From NCBI GenBank assembly GCA_022402445.1, contig JAKRSF010000006.1, forward strand, positions 137,243 through 201,242: a stretch of DNA of 64,000 nucleotides, in the 5' to 3' direction. The position numbers and the translations under genes were made by a program. Positions 54,242-63,457 of this stretch are shown here, one piece after another (position 1 is the stretch's first letter; the number at the start of each line of letters is the position of its first letter). This stretch comes from Cyanobacteriota bacterium. GTDB taxonomy: Bacteria > Cyanobacteriota > Cyanobacteriia > CACIAM-69d. The notes under the pieces are model-generated. The model ran no database searches. It saw only the letters and a program-made list of their open reading frames with translations, and was not told the DNA's origin.

Positions 54242-54589
54242 ATTTCATAGGATTTCATAGGGGTTTTTGAAGGGGAGCAGGGCACGTCATCTGGTCCGTC
54301 GCCGTGGGGGTTGGGTCTCCCAGGCCGAACCCGACCGATCATCACCAACCCGTTCAACTTCGGGATAGGAATCGCGGGGGCTGGGCGGGGAAACCCCGCC
54401 CCTACGGTGGTCCTGGGGCGATCGCGCCGTGGGTTTTCCTGCCCCCCGCGAAATTGCGCCGACCCGTCAGCCTTTACGCTAGGCTTGAGGGAATCGTAAT
54501 TTTTGTTAACAGTCTTGCGGCCCCCGTGCTCCCGTGGGGGCACAGGATTTTCTGCCGCCATTTCTACGTCAAGGAATCGCGCCGCTGCC
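54242..54589. other. intergenic region with MITE-like copy
   Basis: About 348 bases between dedA and the adaptor gene. Holds the MITE-like copy at 54302-54407 and a tandem ATTTCATAGG at 54242-54261. No gene-like frame was found. Confidence 0.5.
54302..54407. repeat. MITE-like intergenic repeat, nearly full copy
   Basis: A 106-bp element starting CCGTGGGGG (one mismatch to the left end elsewhere) and ending with CCCCTACGG (54399-54407). Internally it shares TTGGGTCTCCCA, AACCCGTTCAAC and the GGGCGGGG...CCCCGCCC stem with the copy at 7648. It lies between the dedA and adaptor genes. Confidence 0.6.
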
Positions 54590-56089
54590 ATGGCCCCTAA
54601 CTCTGCCGACTGCCCCACCGAGTCTACGGACGTTCCCCCCACCCCTCCGACGGTTTCCGGTGCCGAAGCGTCCCGCCCCGGATCCCTCGATCAGCCGACG
54701 GCGGCGACTCCCCCGCGATCGCTCCCTGCCTGGTTGATGGGGCCGCGTGGGTTGCTGGTGGGCCTTGGCCTGGGCGTGTTGATGACCTTCGTGGGCGGGC
54801 AACTCCTCGGACGCACCCCCACCGATGGCCCCGCCCCCGCGATCGCGGCAGCCCAGGCGGATCCAAGCGGCGCAGAAGCCCCCAGTGGCAACCGATCCGC
54901 CGTCACCGTTGCCACAGTCCAGACCGCCCAGGTGCCCGATCTGCTCACCGCCACCGGCACCGTCGAAGCGCGGGAACTGGTGCCCGTCCGCTCCACCGCC
55001 ACGGGCTTGCAGGTGATGCGGCTCCTGGTGGACGAGGGGCAGCCGGTGCAGGCCAATCAGCCCATGGCCCTGCTGGACAATTCCATCCTGCGGACCCAAT
55101 TAATTCAAGCTCGGGCGGACCTGATGGAGGCGGAGGCGGCCTTGGCGGCGGCCCTGGCCGGGAGTCGTCCCCAGGAAATTGCCCAGGCCCGGGAGGCGGT
55201 GGCCCAGGCGGGGGCGGCGGCTGATCGCGCCCAGGCGGGGTTAGTGCTGGCCCAGCAGCGGGTGGAGCGCAACCAGCTTTTGTTTGAGGAGGGGGCCATT
55301 TCCGAAGATCGGCTGATGGAAGTGATGGCGTCGGCGCGGCAGTTCCAGGCGGATCTCGACAGCGCCCGGGCAAGCCTGCGGGAGGCCCAGCAGCGGCTGC
55401 AACTGCTGCAAGCGGGCACGCGATCGGAGGAAATCACCCAGGCGGAGGCGCGGAAACTACGGGCCCAGGGGCGCGAGCGCGAATTGATGGAACGCCTGCG
55501 GGATACCCAGGTGGTGGCGTCGGCGTCGGGTATTGTGGCCCAGCGGAATTTGAAGGTGGGGGATACGATCGGCCAGGATGGGCCGCCCCCATTCACGATC
55601 GTGGAGGCGGGGGTGCTGGAGTTGCACCTGAAGGTCCCGGCGACGGCGGTGCAGATGGTGCGGCCGGGGCAGCCGGTGCAGGTGACGGCGGATGGCCAGA
55701 CGGATTTTCGGTTGATGGGCCAGGTGCGTGAGGTGGAGCCTACGGTGGATGCCCAGTCCCGGCAGGCGACGGTGAAGGTGGCGCTGCAAAGTCCTCGGGG
55801 CCTCAAGCCGGGGATGTTCCTGCGGGGGGCGATCGCGACGGGGCTCCGGGAGGGGCTGGCGATTCCTTCGGGGGCGGTGCTGCCCCAGGCGGATGGGACG
55901 GCGGTGGTCTATCGCCTGGATGGGGATAACCGGGTGGCGTCGGTGACGGTGGAGACGGGTTCGCTGCTGCCGGGGGATCTGGTGGCGGTGCGCGGCCCCC
56001 TCGATGCGGGGCAAGGGGTGATCGTGAAGGGGGCGGCCTATCTCAAGGATGGCGATCGCGTGCGGGTGGTGCCGGATGCGGGCCAGTAG
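54590..56089 (+). CDS. RND efflux periplasmic adaptor (MFP/HlyD-like)
   Basis: A protein of about 499 residues. After a proline/threonine-rich start comes one transmembrane segment (about 46-66, RGLLVGLGLGVLMTFVGGQL) anchoring it. A lipoyl/barrel region follows (RSTATGLQVMRLLVDEGQPVQANQPM), then a long coiled-coil hairpin at about 165-300 (many ARADLMEAE / REAQQRLQLLQ-type heptads). The beta-barrel segment has RLMGQVREVEPTVDAQSRQATVKV and a GLKPGMFLRGAIATG end. It links the pump to an outer-membrane channel that is not in this window. An AAGGAA site lies upstream of the ATG at 54590. Confidence 0.9.
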   Translation: MAPNSADCPTESTDVPPTPPTVSGAEASRPGSLDQPTAATPPRSLPAWLMGPRGLLVGLGLGVLMTFVGGQLLGRTPTDGPAPAIAAAQADPSGAEAPSGNRSAVTVATVQTAQVPDLLTATGTVEARELVPVRSTATGLQVMRLLVDEGQPVQANQPMALLDNSILRTQLIQARADLMEAEAALAAALAGSRPQEIAQAREAVAQAGAAADRAQAGLVLAQQRVERNQLLFEEGAISEDRLMEVMASARQFQADLDSARASLREAQQRLQLLQAGTRSEEITQAEARKLRAQGRERELMERLRDTQVVASASGIVAQRNLKVGDTIGQDGPPPFTIVEAGVLELHLKVPATAVQMVRPGQPVQVTADGQTDFRLMGQVREVEPTVDAQSRQATVKVALQSPRGLKPGMFLRGAIATGLREGLAIPSGAVLPQADGTAVVYRLDGDNRVASVTVETGSLLPGDLVAVRGPLDAGQGVIVKGAAYLKDGDRVRVVPDAGQ

Positions 56090-56227
56090 GGCGATCGTCT
56101 GGGGTGTTGCGTTGGCCCTTGGCGTCGGCCATGACTCCAGTTGTTTCAGCGAATTCAGCGTTTAGCTTGCAGCCGTCTAGCTTGTAGCCATTAATGCGAT
56201 CGCCTTGGGGGGCGCGCTCAACCGTCT

Positions 56228-59200
56228 ATGAATGAGGGATTTCACGTTTCCGCCTGGTCGATCCGCCGCCCCGTGCCCGTGGTGGTGCTGTTCATTGTCC
56301 TGATGTTTTCGGGGATGCTGTCCTTTACGCGGCTGGGCATTGATGACACGCCGAATATCGATGTGCCAGCGGTGTCGATTACGGTGGTGCAGCCCGGAGC
56401 GGGGCCGTCGGAGCTGGAATCCCAGGTGACCCGCAAGATTGAGGACGCGGTGGCGGGTCTTGGGCGCATTGATCAGTTGCAGTCCACGGTGACCGATGGG
56501 CGATCGCTGACGATTATCAATTTTGAACTGGGGACCAATAGCGATCGCGCCACCAACGAGGTGCGTAATGCCGTGGCCCAGGTGCGCATGGATCTGCCCC
56601 AGGGGATCCAAGAGCCGGTGGTGGAACGGCTGAATTTTAGCGATGGGGCGGTGGCGATCTATTCCGTGGTGTCGGATCGGCGATCGCCCACGGAATTGAG
56701 TAACTGGGTCGATCGCACCATTGCCCGAGAGGTGCTGTCGGTGCGGGGGGCGGGCCGGGTCGAGCGGCTCGGGGGCGTGGATCGGGCCATTCGCATTGAT
56801 CTTGATCCCGCGCGGCTCGATGCCTATGGCCTCACCGCCAGTGAGGTGAACGATCGCGTGCGGGCCTTGAACATTGACCTGCCGGGGGGACGGGCGGACC
56901 TGGGCGATCGCGAGCAAAATATCCGCACCCTGGGCAGCGCCAAAACCGTCAGCGAACTGCGGGCCTACCGCCTGCCTTTGCCCGATGGCAGCACCGTCGC
57001 CCTGGGGGATTTGGGGATCGTTGAAGATGCCTACTCGGAACCGCGCCAGGTGGCCTTTTTTGACGATCAGGCGGTGGTGGGTTTTTCCGTCCTGCGCAGC
57101 ACCGGCAGCAACCTAGTTCAGGTGGAGGAGGGCACCGATCGCGCCCTAGAGCGCCTGCGGGAAACCCTGCCGGAGGACATCAAAATTGAAAAAATCTTCA
57201 CCCTGGCGGACTCCGTGCGGGGCAGCTACCGCTCCACCTTCGAGGCCCTGATCGCCGGATCGATCCTGACGGTGTTCGTGGTGGGGGCGTTTCTGCGGGA
57301 CTGGCGACCGACGCTGATCACGGCGCTGGCGTTGCCCCTGTCGATCATTCCCACGTTTGTGCTGATGGAATCGCTGGGCTACACCCTCAATGGCATGACC
57401 ATGCTGGCCCTGACCCTGGCGATCGGCAACCTGGTGGATGACGCCATTTGCATGATCGAGAATATCGATCGCCACCGCAATATGGGCAAAGCGCCATTCC
57501 GGGCGGCCCTGGATGCGGCGCGGGAGATCGGGCTGGCGGTGGTGGCGACCACGGCGACGATCGTGGCGGTGTTTTTGCCCGTGGCGTTCATGGGGGGCAT
57601 TCCGGGCCAGTTCTTCCAACCCTTTGGGGTGACCTTTGCCGCTTCGACCATGGTTTCAACCCTGGTGGCGGTGACCATGACACCGATGCTGGCGGCGCGG
57701 CTGCTGCGGCGGTCGGAGCGGCCCGTGCTGGCGGACATGGTGATCGAGGCGGGGGATACGCGATCGCAGTTCGAGCGGGAGACGGCCCTGACCGGTTCCC
57801 CCAATGGCCCCTACCGGCGGGTGCTGCGCTGGGCGTTGCGCCATCGGTTGATCGTGGTGGTGACGGCGGTGGTGGTGTTCATCGCCAGTTTGCAGTTGGT
57901 GCCCCTGCTGCCGAAGGGGTTGTTTTCGTCGGGCGATCGCGGCACGGCCATTGTGAATGTGGAACTGCCCCCCGGCTCGACCCTGGCGGAAACGGTGCAG
58001 GTGAGCCAGCAGGTGGCGATCGCGGCGCGATCGCAGCCCGGACTGCGCAATACATTCATCCATGTGAGTGATCCGATCACGGCCAAGGTCTATATCAACC
58101 TGGTGCCCAAGGGGGAGCGGGACTATACCCTGGCGGAATTTGAGGAGACCCTGCGCGATCGCTTCAGCGCCATTCCCGGTGCCCGCGTGGCGTTCCAGAG
58201 CAGCGGCGCGGGGGGCAGCAGCAAGGATGTGACCCTGGTGCTGAAGGGGGAAAATCCCCAACTGCTCAAGGAAACCGCCGATGCGATCGAACGGGGCATG
58301 GGGGGAATTTCTGGCCTGGTGGACATTGCATCGAGCGCCAGTCTGGTGCAGCCGGAGTTGGCGATTATTCCCGACCTGCAACGGGCGGCGGATTTGGGGG
58401 TGTCGGTCCAGGCGATCGCGCGGACCGCCTCCCTAGCGACGATTGGGGAGATTGAAGCGAACCAGGCGAAATTCAACCTGCCCGATCGCCAAATTCCCAT
58501 CGAAGTGAAGCTCGCCCCCGCCGCCCGCCGGAACATCGCCACCTTGGAAAATCTCAAGGTGCCCGGTCGCAACAACACCCTGGTGCCCCTGAGTTCCGTG
58601 GCATCGATCCGCCTCGTGAGCGGCCCCGCGCGGGTGGATCGCTTTGATCGGGCGCGGCAGATCACCCTAGAGGCCAATTTGGCGGGCATTGCCCTGGGGG
58701 AGGCCCTCGATCAAATCCGGGCGCTGCCGGAGATGAATCCGCTCCCGGCGGGCATTGTGGAGGAACCGGCGGGGGATGCGGAAATTATGCGGGATATTTT
58801 CTCGCGATTCCTGGCGGCGTTGAGTTTGGCGATCCTGTCGATTTTCTCGATTTTGGTGTTGCTCTATAACAATTTCCTCTATCCCTTGAGCATTCTGGCG
58901 GCCCTGCCCTTTTCCATTGGGGGGGCGCTGCTGGGGCTTTTGGTGACCCAGAAGGAGCTGGGGCTGTTTGCCTTGATTGGCATTGTGCTGCTGATGGGGC
59001 TGGTGACCAAAAATGCGATTTTGCTGGTGGATTTTGCCCTCGAAGGTCAGCGCCACGGCATGTCCCAGCGCAATGCGATCGTGGAGGCGGGGGCGTCGCG
59101 CCTGCGGCCGATCTTGATGACGTCCCTCTCGACGATCGCGGGGATGTTGCCGATCGCCCTGGAGTTGGGGGAGGGGGCCGAGGAACGGAGTCCCATGGGC

Positions 59201-59386
59201 ATCGCGGTGATCGGGGGCTTCCTGACGGCGACGGTGCTGACGCTGGTGGTGGTGCCGGTGCTGTTCTCCTATGTGGATAATTTCAACCACTGGCTGATGC
59301 GATCGCTCCGCCCCGAAACGGAGGAGGTGCCCAGTGGCTTTGCGGCGCAGTTGCCCCAGGGCGATCGCGATCGCGTGGAGGTGTAG
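56228..59386 (+). CDS. RND family efflux pump, AcrB-like
   Basis: A 1052-residue inner-membrane pump with 12 membrane segments and two large periplasmic loops, the normal HAE-1 size. Membrane segment 4 has the proton-relay aspartate pair in AIGNLVDDAICMIENI, and segment 10 has the essential lysine in GIVLLMGLVTKNAILLVDFA. TPMLAARLLRR and SRLRPILMTSLSTIAGMLP are further RND marks. Substrates could be drugs, lipids or metals; the heavy-metal motif is not seen. The adaptor gene lies just upstream. Start ATG at 56228. Confidence 0.95.
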   Translation: MNEGFHVSAWSIRRPVPVVVLFIVLMFSGMLSFTRLGIDDTPNIDVPAVSITVVQPGAGPSELESQVTRKIEDAVAGLGRIDQLQSTVTDGRSLTIINFELGTNSDRATNEVRNAVAQVRMDLPQGIQEPVVERLNFSDGAVAIYSVVSDRRSPTELSNWVDRTIAREVLSVRGAGRVERLGGVDRAIRIDLDPARLDAYGLTASEVNDRVRALNIDLPGGRADLGDREQNIRTLGSAKTVSELRAYRLPLPDGSTVALGDLGIVEDAYSEPRQVAFFDDQAVVGFSVLRSTGSNLVQVEEGTDRALERLRETLPEDIKIEKIFTLADSVRGSYRSTFEALIAGSILTVFVVGAFLRDWRPTLITALALPLSIIPTFVLMESLGYTLNGMTMLALTLAIGNLVDDAICMIENIDRHRNMGKAPFRAALDAAREIGLAVVATTATIVAVFLPVAFMGGIPGQFFQPFGVTFAASTMVSTLVAVTMTPMLAARLLRRSERPVLADMVIEAGDTRSQFERETALTGSPNGPYRRVLRWALRHRLIVVVTAVVVFIASLQLVPLLPKGLFSSGDRGTAIVNVELPPGSTLAETVQVSQQVAIAARSQPGLRNTFIHVSDPITAKVYINLVPKGERDYTLAEFEETLRDRFSAIPGARVAFQSSGAGGSSKDVTLVLKGENPQLLKETADAIERGMGGISGLVDIASSASLVQPELAIIPDLQRAADLGVSVQAIARTASLATIGEIEANQAKFNLPDRQIPIEVKLAPAARRNIATLENLKVPGRNNTLVPLSSVASIRLVSGPARVDRFDRARQITLEANLAGIALGEALDQIRALPEMNPLPAGIVEEPAGDAEIMRDIFSRFLAALSLAILSIFSILVLLYNNFLYPLSILAALPFSIGGALLGLLVTQKELGLFALIGIVLLMGLVTKNAILLVDFALEGQRHGMSQRNAIVEAGASRLRPILMTSLSTIAGMLPIALELGEGAEERSPMGIAVIGGFLTATVLTLVVVPVLFSYVDNFNHWLMRSLRPETEEVPSGFAAQLPQGDRDRVEV

Positions 59387-59396
59387 GGCCTTGGCC

Positions 59397-60014
59397 ATGG
59401 GGACGGGGGCGGATCCCAGGGTCTTGGGGGAGGAAAAACGGAAACTGCGCCGTCAATTTCTGGCCCAGCGGCTGGCCCTCGATCCCCAGGTGTGGCGCGA
59501 TCGCAGTGGTGCAATTTGCGATCGCCTCATGGGACTGGATTCGCTGCAACAAGCGACGACCATCCTCGCCTATGTTAGCCATCGCCAGGAGCCGGATCCG
59601 CTGCCCCTGATGGCGTCCCCCTGGGGCCAGAGCAAAATCTGGGGCCTGCCCCGCTGCGAGGGGACGCGCTTGATTTGGCACCAATGGGGAACTGGGGAGC
59701 CGTTGATCTCGGGGGCCTTTGGGATTCGGGAGCCGCTGCCGGATGCGCCGTTGATTGACCGCGATCGCGTGGATGCGATCCTCGTGCCCCTGGTGGCGGG
59801 CGATCGCGCCGGGTATCGCCTGGGCTATGGGGGCGGTTTTTACGATCGCCTCCTCGCGGATCCCAACTGGCGACGGCCCCCCGCGATCGGCCTTGCCTTT
59901 GACTTTGCCCTGGTGGATCACCTGCCTCGGGAATCCTGGGATCAGCCGCTCCAGGGGATCGTCACCGAAACCCAAGCCCTGTGGTTTGGGGCGATCGCTG
60001 GGGCCGACAGTTAA
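59397..60014 (+). CDS. 5-formyltetrahydrofolate cyclo-ligase
   Basis: Converts 5-formyl-THF to 5,10-methenyl-THF using ATP (FthC/MTHFS). About 205 residues. The family marks are EKRKLRRQFLAQRLAL near the start, ILVPLVAGDRAGYRLGYGGG, and the catalytic end GGGFYDRLL. Start chosen as the ATG at 59397, 10 bases after the pump stop; a TTG at 59391 is possible. It may be co-transcribed with the RND genes, but the function is unrelated. Confidence 0.93.
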   Translation: MGTGADPRVLGEEKRKLRRQFLAQRLALDPQVWRDRSGAICDRLMGLDSLQQATTILAYVSHRQEPDPLPLMASPWGQSKIWGLPRCEGTRLIWHQWGTGEPLISGAFGIREPLPDAPLIDRDRVDAILVPLVAGDRAGYRLGYGGGFYDRLLADPNWRRPPAIGLAFDFALVDHLPRESWDQPLQGIVTETQALWFGAIAGADS

Positions 60015-60107
60015 TCCACAATCCCCGCCCCCGCCGATCGCGATCGCGCTAGGATGCCAATGGCAACGGCCCATCATCAATTTTTGTAAAAGATTTGTCA
60101 TAAACCT

Positions 60108-60974
60108 ATGGGGGCGATCAGCGGGACGATCAGGGAGGTGAGGCGGAGCCTGCGGGGGCTGTGGATTTGGGTGCTGGCGCTGGCCCTGGTGCTGGGGGTG
60201 GCGGCCCCGGCGATCGCGCTGCCCTCCCCGGAGAAGACGGCCCCCACGGAGCTTTCGGGACCGGAGGCGGAGGCGGAAACCACGGCCACCTGGGTAGATC
60301 GGGCCTTTGAGGCGACGAATGCCGGAGATTTTGCCACGGCGGAGCGCTATTGGACCAAAATCCTCGAACGCTACCCCGATCGCGCCGAAATCTGGAGCAA
60401 TCGCGGCAATGCCCGCACCAGCCAAAATAAATTGGACCTGGCGATCGCGGACTATAACCGCGCCATTGAACTGGCCCCCGATGCGCCGGATCCCTACCTC
60501 AATCGCGGCGCGGCCCTGGAAAATCGCGGGGACTATGGGGCGGCGATCGCGGACTACGATCGCGTGCTGGCCCTAGATCCCTATGATGCCGCCGCCCACA
60601 ACAATCGCGGCAATGCCCTGGGGGGCCTCGGGCGCTGGCAGGAGGCGATCGAGTATTTTCTGAAGGCCGCTGAACTGGTACCCGACTTCGCGATCGCGCG
60701 GGAGAATTACGCCCTAGCCCTCTATGAGGTGGGCGATCGCCAGGAGGCCCTGCGCCACCTGCGGAACCTCGTCCGTAAATATCCCGGCTTTGCCGATGCC
60801 CGCGCCGCCCTGACGGCCCTGTTATGGATCAACGGCAGCCAGGGGGAGGCGGAAAGCCAGTGGGTGTCCGTGGTGGGCCTTGATCGCCGCTACCGGGACA
60901 TTGACTGGGTGCGGCAGGTGCGCCGCTGGCCCCCCACGGTTACCGCCGCCCTCGAAAAATTCCTCAAGCTCTAG
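60108..60974 (+). CDS. secreted or lumenal TPR protein
   Basis: A 288-residue protein. A basic start and hydrophobic core (LRGLWIWVLALALVLGVAAPAIALP) form a signal peptide cut near residue 42. The mature part has about four TPRs (AEIWSNRGNARTSQNKLDLA, PYLNRGAALENRGDYGAAIAD, AHNNRGNALGGLGRWQEAIE, AIARENYALALYEVGDRQEA), followed by a short helical end. Cyanobacterial relatives of this type act in the periplasm or thylakoid lumen, some in photosystem assembly; that role is not shown here. Its stop overlaps the stop of the convergent gcvT gene. Confidence 0.85.
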   Translation: MGAISGTIREVRRSLRGLWIWVLALALVLGVAAPAIALPSPEKTAPTELSGPEAEAETTATWVDRAFEATNAGDFATAERYWTKILERYPDRAEIWSNRGNARTSQNKLDLAIADYNRAIELAPDAPDPYLNRGAALENRGDYGAAIADYDRVLALDPYDAAAHNNRGNALGGLGRWQEAIEYFLKAAELVPDFAIARENYALALYEVGDRQEALRHLRNLVRKYPGFADARAALTALLWINGSQGEAESQWVSVVGLDRRYRDIDWVRQVRRWPPTVTAALEKFLKL

Positions 60975-62077
60975 GGTTTGGGGCGTTTATAGAACGGGCG
61001 CGGCACCACCTGGGCGGGATGCCGTTGCCCGCGAATTTCTACATCTAGAACTTGGCCGATCTGGGCCTGGGCGGTGGCCACCTGGGCGATCGCGATGGGG
61101 ACGCCGAGGGTGGGGGACAGGGTGCCGCTGGTGACGGTGCCGACGCGATCGCCCCCCACAAAAACCCCATAGCCCGATCGCGCGATGTGACGCCCCTCCA
61201 GTTGCAGGGCCACCAGTTGCCGATCGCACCCCTCGGCCTGCTGCCGTTCGAGGATCGCGCGCCCCATGAAATCCCCCTTGCGATCGCAGTGGACCAGCCA
61301 CCCGAGCCCCGCCTCGATGGGGGTGGTGTCCTCCGTCACATCCTGGCCGTAGAGGGCCATGGCCGCCTCCAGCCGCAACGTGTCGCGCGCCCCCAGGCCA
61401 CAGGGCTGCGCCCCCGCCTCCAAGAGCGATCGCCACAGGGCCAGACCCGCGTCCGGATCGACCATGATCTCAAAACCATCCTCCCCCGTATAGCCCGTGC
61501 GGGCCACGAAGGCCGGAGCCCCCAGCAGATCCGTTTCCACAAAGCCGTAGCGCTTCACGGCCCCCAGATCCGCCGCCGCCCAGGGTTGCAGCATCGCCGC
61601 CGCGTTCGGCCCCTGCACCGCCAGCAGGACGCGATCGCGCGACAAATCCACCAACGCCGTCCCGCTACCGGCCAACTGCTGCTCCAGCCAGGTCCGATCT
61701 TTCGCCGTCGTGGCCGCATTCACGATCGCCACCAGCCGCTCCGGCCCCGCCCCATAGAGGATCAAATCGTCAATAATGCCGCCGCGATTGTTCAGCAGCA
61801 CCGTATATTTCCCGCGCCCCGGCGTCAGGACCGACAAATCACTCGGCACCAGGGGATCCATCGCCGCGATCGGATCGCCCCCCACCAGCTCAAACTTGCC
61901 CATGTGGGAAATGTCAAACACCCCCACCCGCGATCGCACCGCCCCGTGTTCCACCTTCAGGCCCGCAAACTGGACCGGCATCGCCCAGCCCCCAAAGGCC
62001 GTCATCTTTGCCCCCTGGGCCACAATGGCGTCGTAGAGCGGGGTTTGTAACAGGGACGCATCCACCGAATCAGTCAT
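60971..62077 (-). CDS. gcvT: aminomethyltransferase (glycine cleavage T protein)
   Basis: Transfers the methylene group from glycine to tetrahydrofolate, a step of photorespiratory glycine breakdown. The 368-residue length is normal. Marks include QTPLYDAIVAQGAKMTAFGG, VFDISHMGKFELVGGD, VQGPNAAAMLQPW, RTGYTGEDGFEIMVD, LGARDTLRLEAAMALYGQDV and the C-terminal domain SGTLSPTLGVPIAIAQV. No gcvH or gcvP is adjacent, and no glycine riboswitch is seen in the short upstream gap. Its 3' end overlaps the TPR gene by 4 bases. Confidence 0.95.
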   Translation of the reverse strand: MTDSVDASLLQTPLYDAIVAQGAKMTAFGGWAMPVQFAGLKVEHGAVRSRVGVFDISHMGKFELVGGDPIAAMDPLVPSDLSVLTPGRGKYTVLLNNRGGIIDDLILYGAGPERLVAIVNAATTAKDRTWLEQQLAGSGTALVDLSRDRVLLAVQGPNAAAMLQPWAAADLGAVKRYGFVETDLLGAPAFVARTGYTGEDGFEIMVDPDAGLALWRSLLEAGAQPCGLGARDTLRLEAAMALYGQDVTEDTTPIEAGLGWLVHCDRKGDFMGRAILERQQAEGCDRQLVALQLEGRHIARSGYGVFVGGDRVGTVTSGTLSPTLGVPIAIAQVATAQAQIGQVLDVEIRGQRHPAQVVPRPFYKRPKP

Positions 62078-62142
62078 GGCAACACCAGAAAACCCCAGGG
62101 GAACGGCAACCGCAAAACAGACCTATTTTGCCATTTCCCCCG

Positions 62143-62745
62143 TCAATCCTCCTCCGGTGCGGGCGATCGCGATGGCCGCCGCGATCGCGGCCCCCCCGCC
62201 TGCCGGTGGTAGCTCAAATACCACTCCTTAGAACTGCGAATCGCCAGCCACAGCAGCATCAGGGCAATCAAGCCCCCATGGGTCGGCGCATCAAACGCAA
62301 ACAGCACCAGGAAAATGCACAGCGCATCCTGGGCAAAAATCGCCCACAGGGGCAGCCCCCGCAGCCGAAAAAACCACCCCACCTGCACCAATTGCAGCAC
62401 CAGGGCCAACAACCCCCCAATAATCCCCAGCAGCATCAGCATCCACGGGGCAATCTCCATCGCCGTCGCGATCGCCATCCCCATCACCGCCCCCGCCACC
62501 GGACTAAAGGCCAACTGCACCACCTGCAAAATCCGCAGCCCCAGCAGCCGCTTCGACGCAAACAGCTCAAACAGCGACCAGCTCACCAGCACCCCCAGCA
62601 CCACCTGGGGCGACAGGGCCGACAGCAGCGGCACCTGGGACCACAAACTCGCCCCCTGCAACAGCCCAATCAACAGCAGCGGCAGGGCAATCCGCAGCCC
62701 CCCCGCCGCCGAAGCCGCCAAGGCCGCCAAGAGTTCGATCGTCAC
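62143..62745 (-). CDS. DUF4126 family membrane protein
   Basis: About 200 residues from a GTG at 62745 (the frame is open much further, but the added part is glycine-rich chance sequence). It has five to six hydrophobic segments: LLAALAASAAGGLRIALPLL, VVLGVLVSWSLFELFASKRL, FSPVAGAVMGMAIAT and IGGLLALVLQLVQVGWFFRL. The start and the conserved SWSLFEL region fit DUF4126. The function is unknown. The C-terminal 25 residues are basic and soluble. Confidence 0.8.
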   Translation of the reverse strand: MTIELLAALAASAAGGLRIALPLLLIGLLQGASLWSQVPLLSALSPQVVLGVLVSWSLFELFASKRLLGLRILQVVQLAFSPVAGAVMGMAIATAMEIAPWMLMLLGIIGGLLALVLQLVQVGWFFRLRGLPLWAIFAQDALCIFLVLFAFDAPTHGGLIALMLLWLAIRSSKEWYLSYHRQAGGPRSRRPSRSPAPEED

Positions 62746-63457
62746 ACCCGTATCCCCACGCCCATGTACAAAATCCCGTTCCCAATGCCGTCCGCCCCCG
62801 CCGCCCCCGCTGCCCCCTGCGCAAAATCCCCAGCCCGCGCCAGGATCAAAGCATAGGACGCCCCCTCCAATCACCCCACCGCCCCTTGCCCCACCCGGCC
62901 AACCACGGGGGTATCGGCCCTTGGGACCATGCTTCAGCGGCAACCCCCAGGTTTATCTCGCCTTCCATTCTAAAAAGTTTCCCGAACGACGGTCGGGCCA
63001 CGGGCCGTTGCTCCCTCTCCTTTGCCCGTGTAAACATTTGTGTCTAGCCTTCTCAGGAAAAAACTCCCCCTAGCCCAAAGGGGTACACTCAAAATTAAGG
63101 TGGTGGCTAGATCTTTGGGGATTAAAAGCTCAAGTTTTACCGAGATCTTTGATTCATTAAAACTTGAAGTTTTTGCCTAGAAAGCATCGCCATCGGTAAG
63201 GGTGCGGTTGCCCAACCATTGATCCAATCTGCCAATCCAAGGGTCGATCCTATCGATTAAAACATCGCTGTCCGTTGCGATCGCCCCAAACCCCCAAGCC
63301 ACCACGATGATTTCATGAACTGATCGAGTTTTGGCATGGGCTCAATGACCCAAAAAACTCAAAATAGCCCTAGAAAGATTGATCAATTCATTGATTGTTT
63401 CCCGGAAATGTAGTTAGACCGATCGCTCGCTTCCCCTCAACCGTGAAGGATACTGCC
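62746..63457. other. 712-base intergenic region before gdhA
   Basis: No gene-like frame. The left 250 bases are C-rich; from about 63040 onwards the DNA becomes AT-rich and holds repeated and palindromic elements (see 63109-63173). Near 63380, GATTGATCAATTCATTGATTG has internal symmetry. No NtcA site (GTA-N8-TAC) was found by eye. Confidence 0.5.
63109..63173. repeat. two ~30-bp direct repeats with an internal inverted repeat
   Basis: Unit 1 (63109-63138) and unit 2 (63143-63173) both begin AGATCTTTG, continue with ATTAAAA and end in AAGTTTT, matching at most positions. In addition, CAAGTTTTA (63131-63139) and TAAAACTTG (63158-63166) are perfect inverted repeats, so the RNA could fold into a hairpin followed by T-rich sequence. 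It lies about 285 bases before the gdhA start. Confidence 0.6.
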
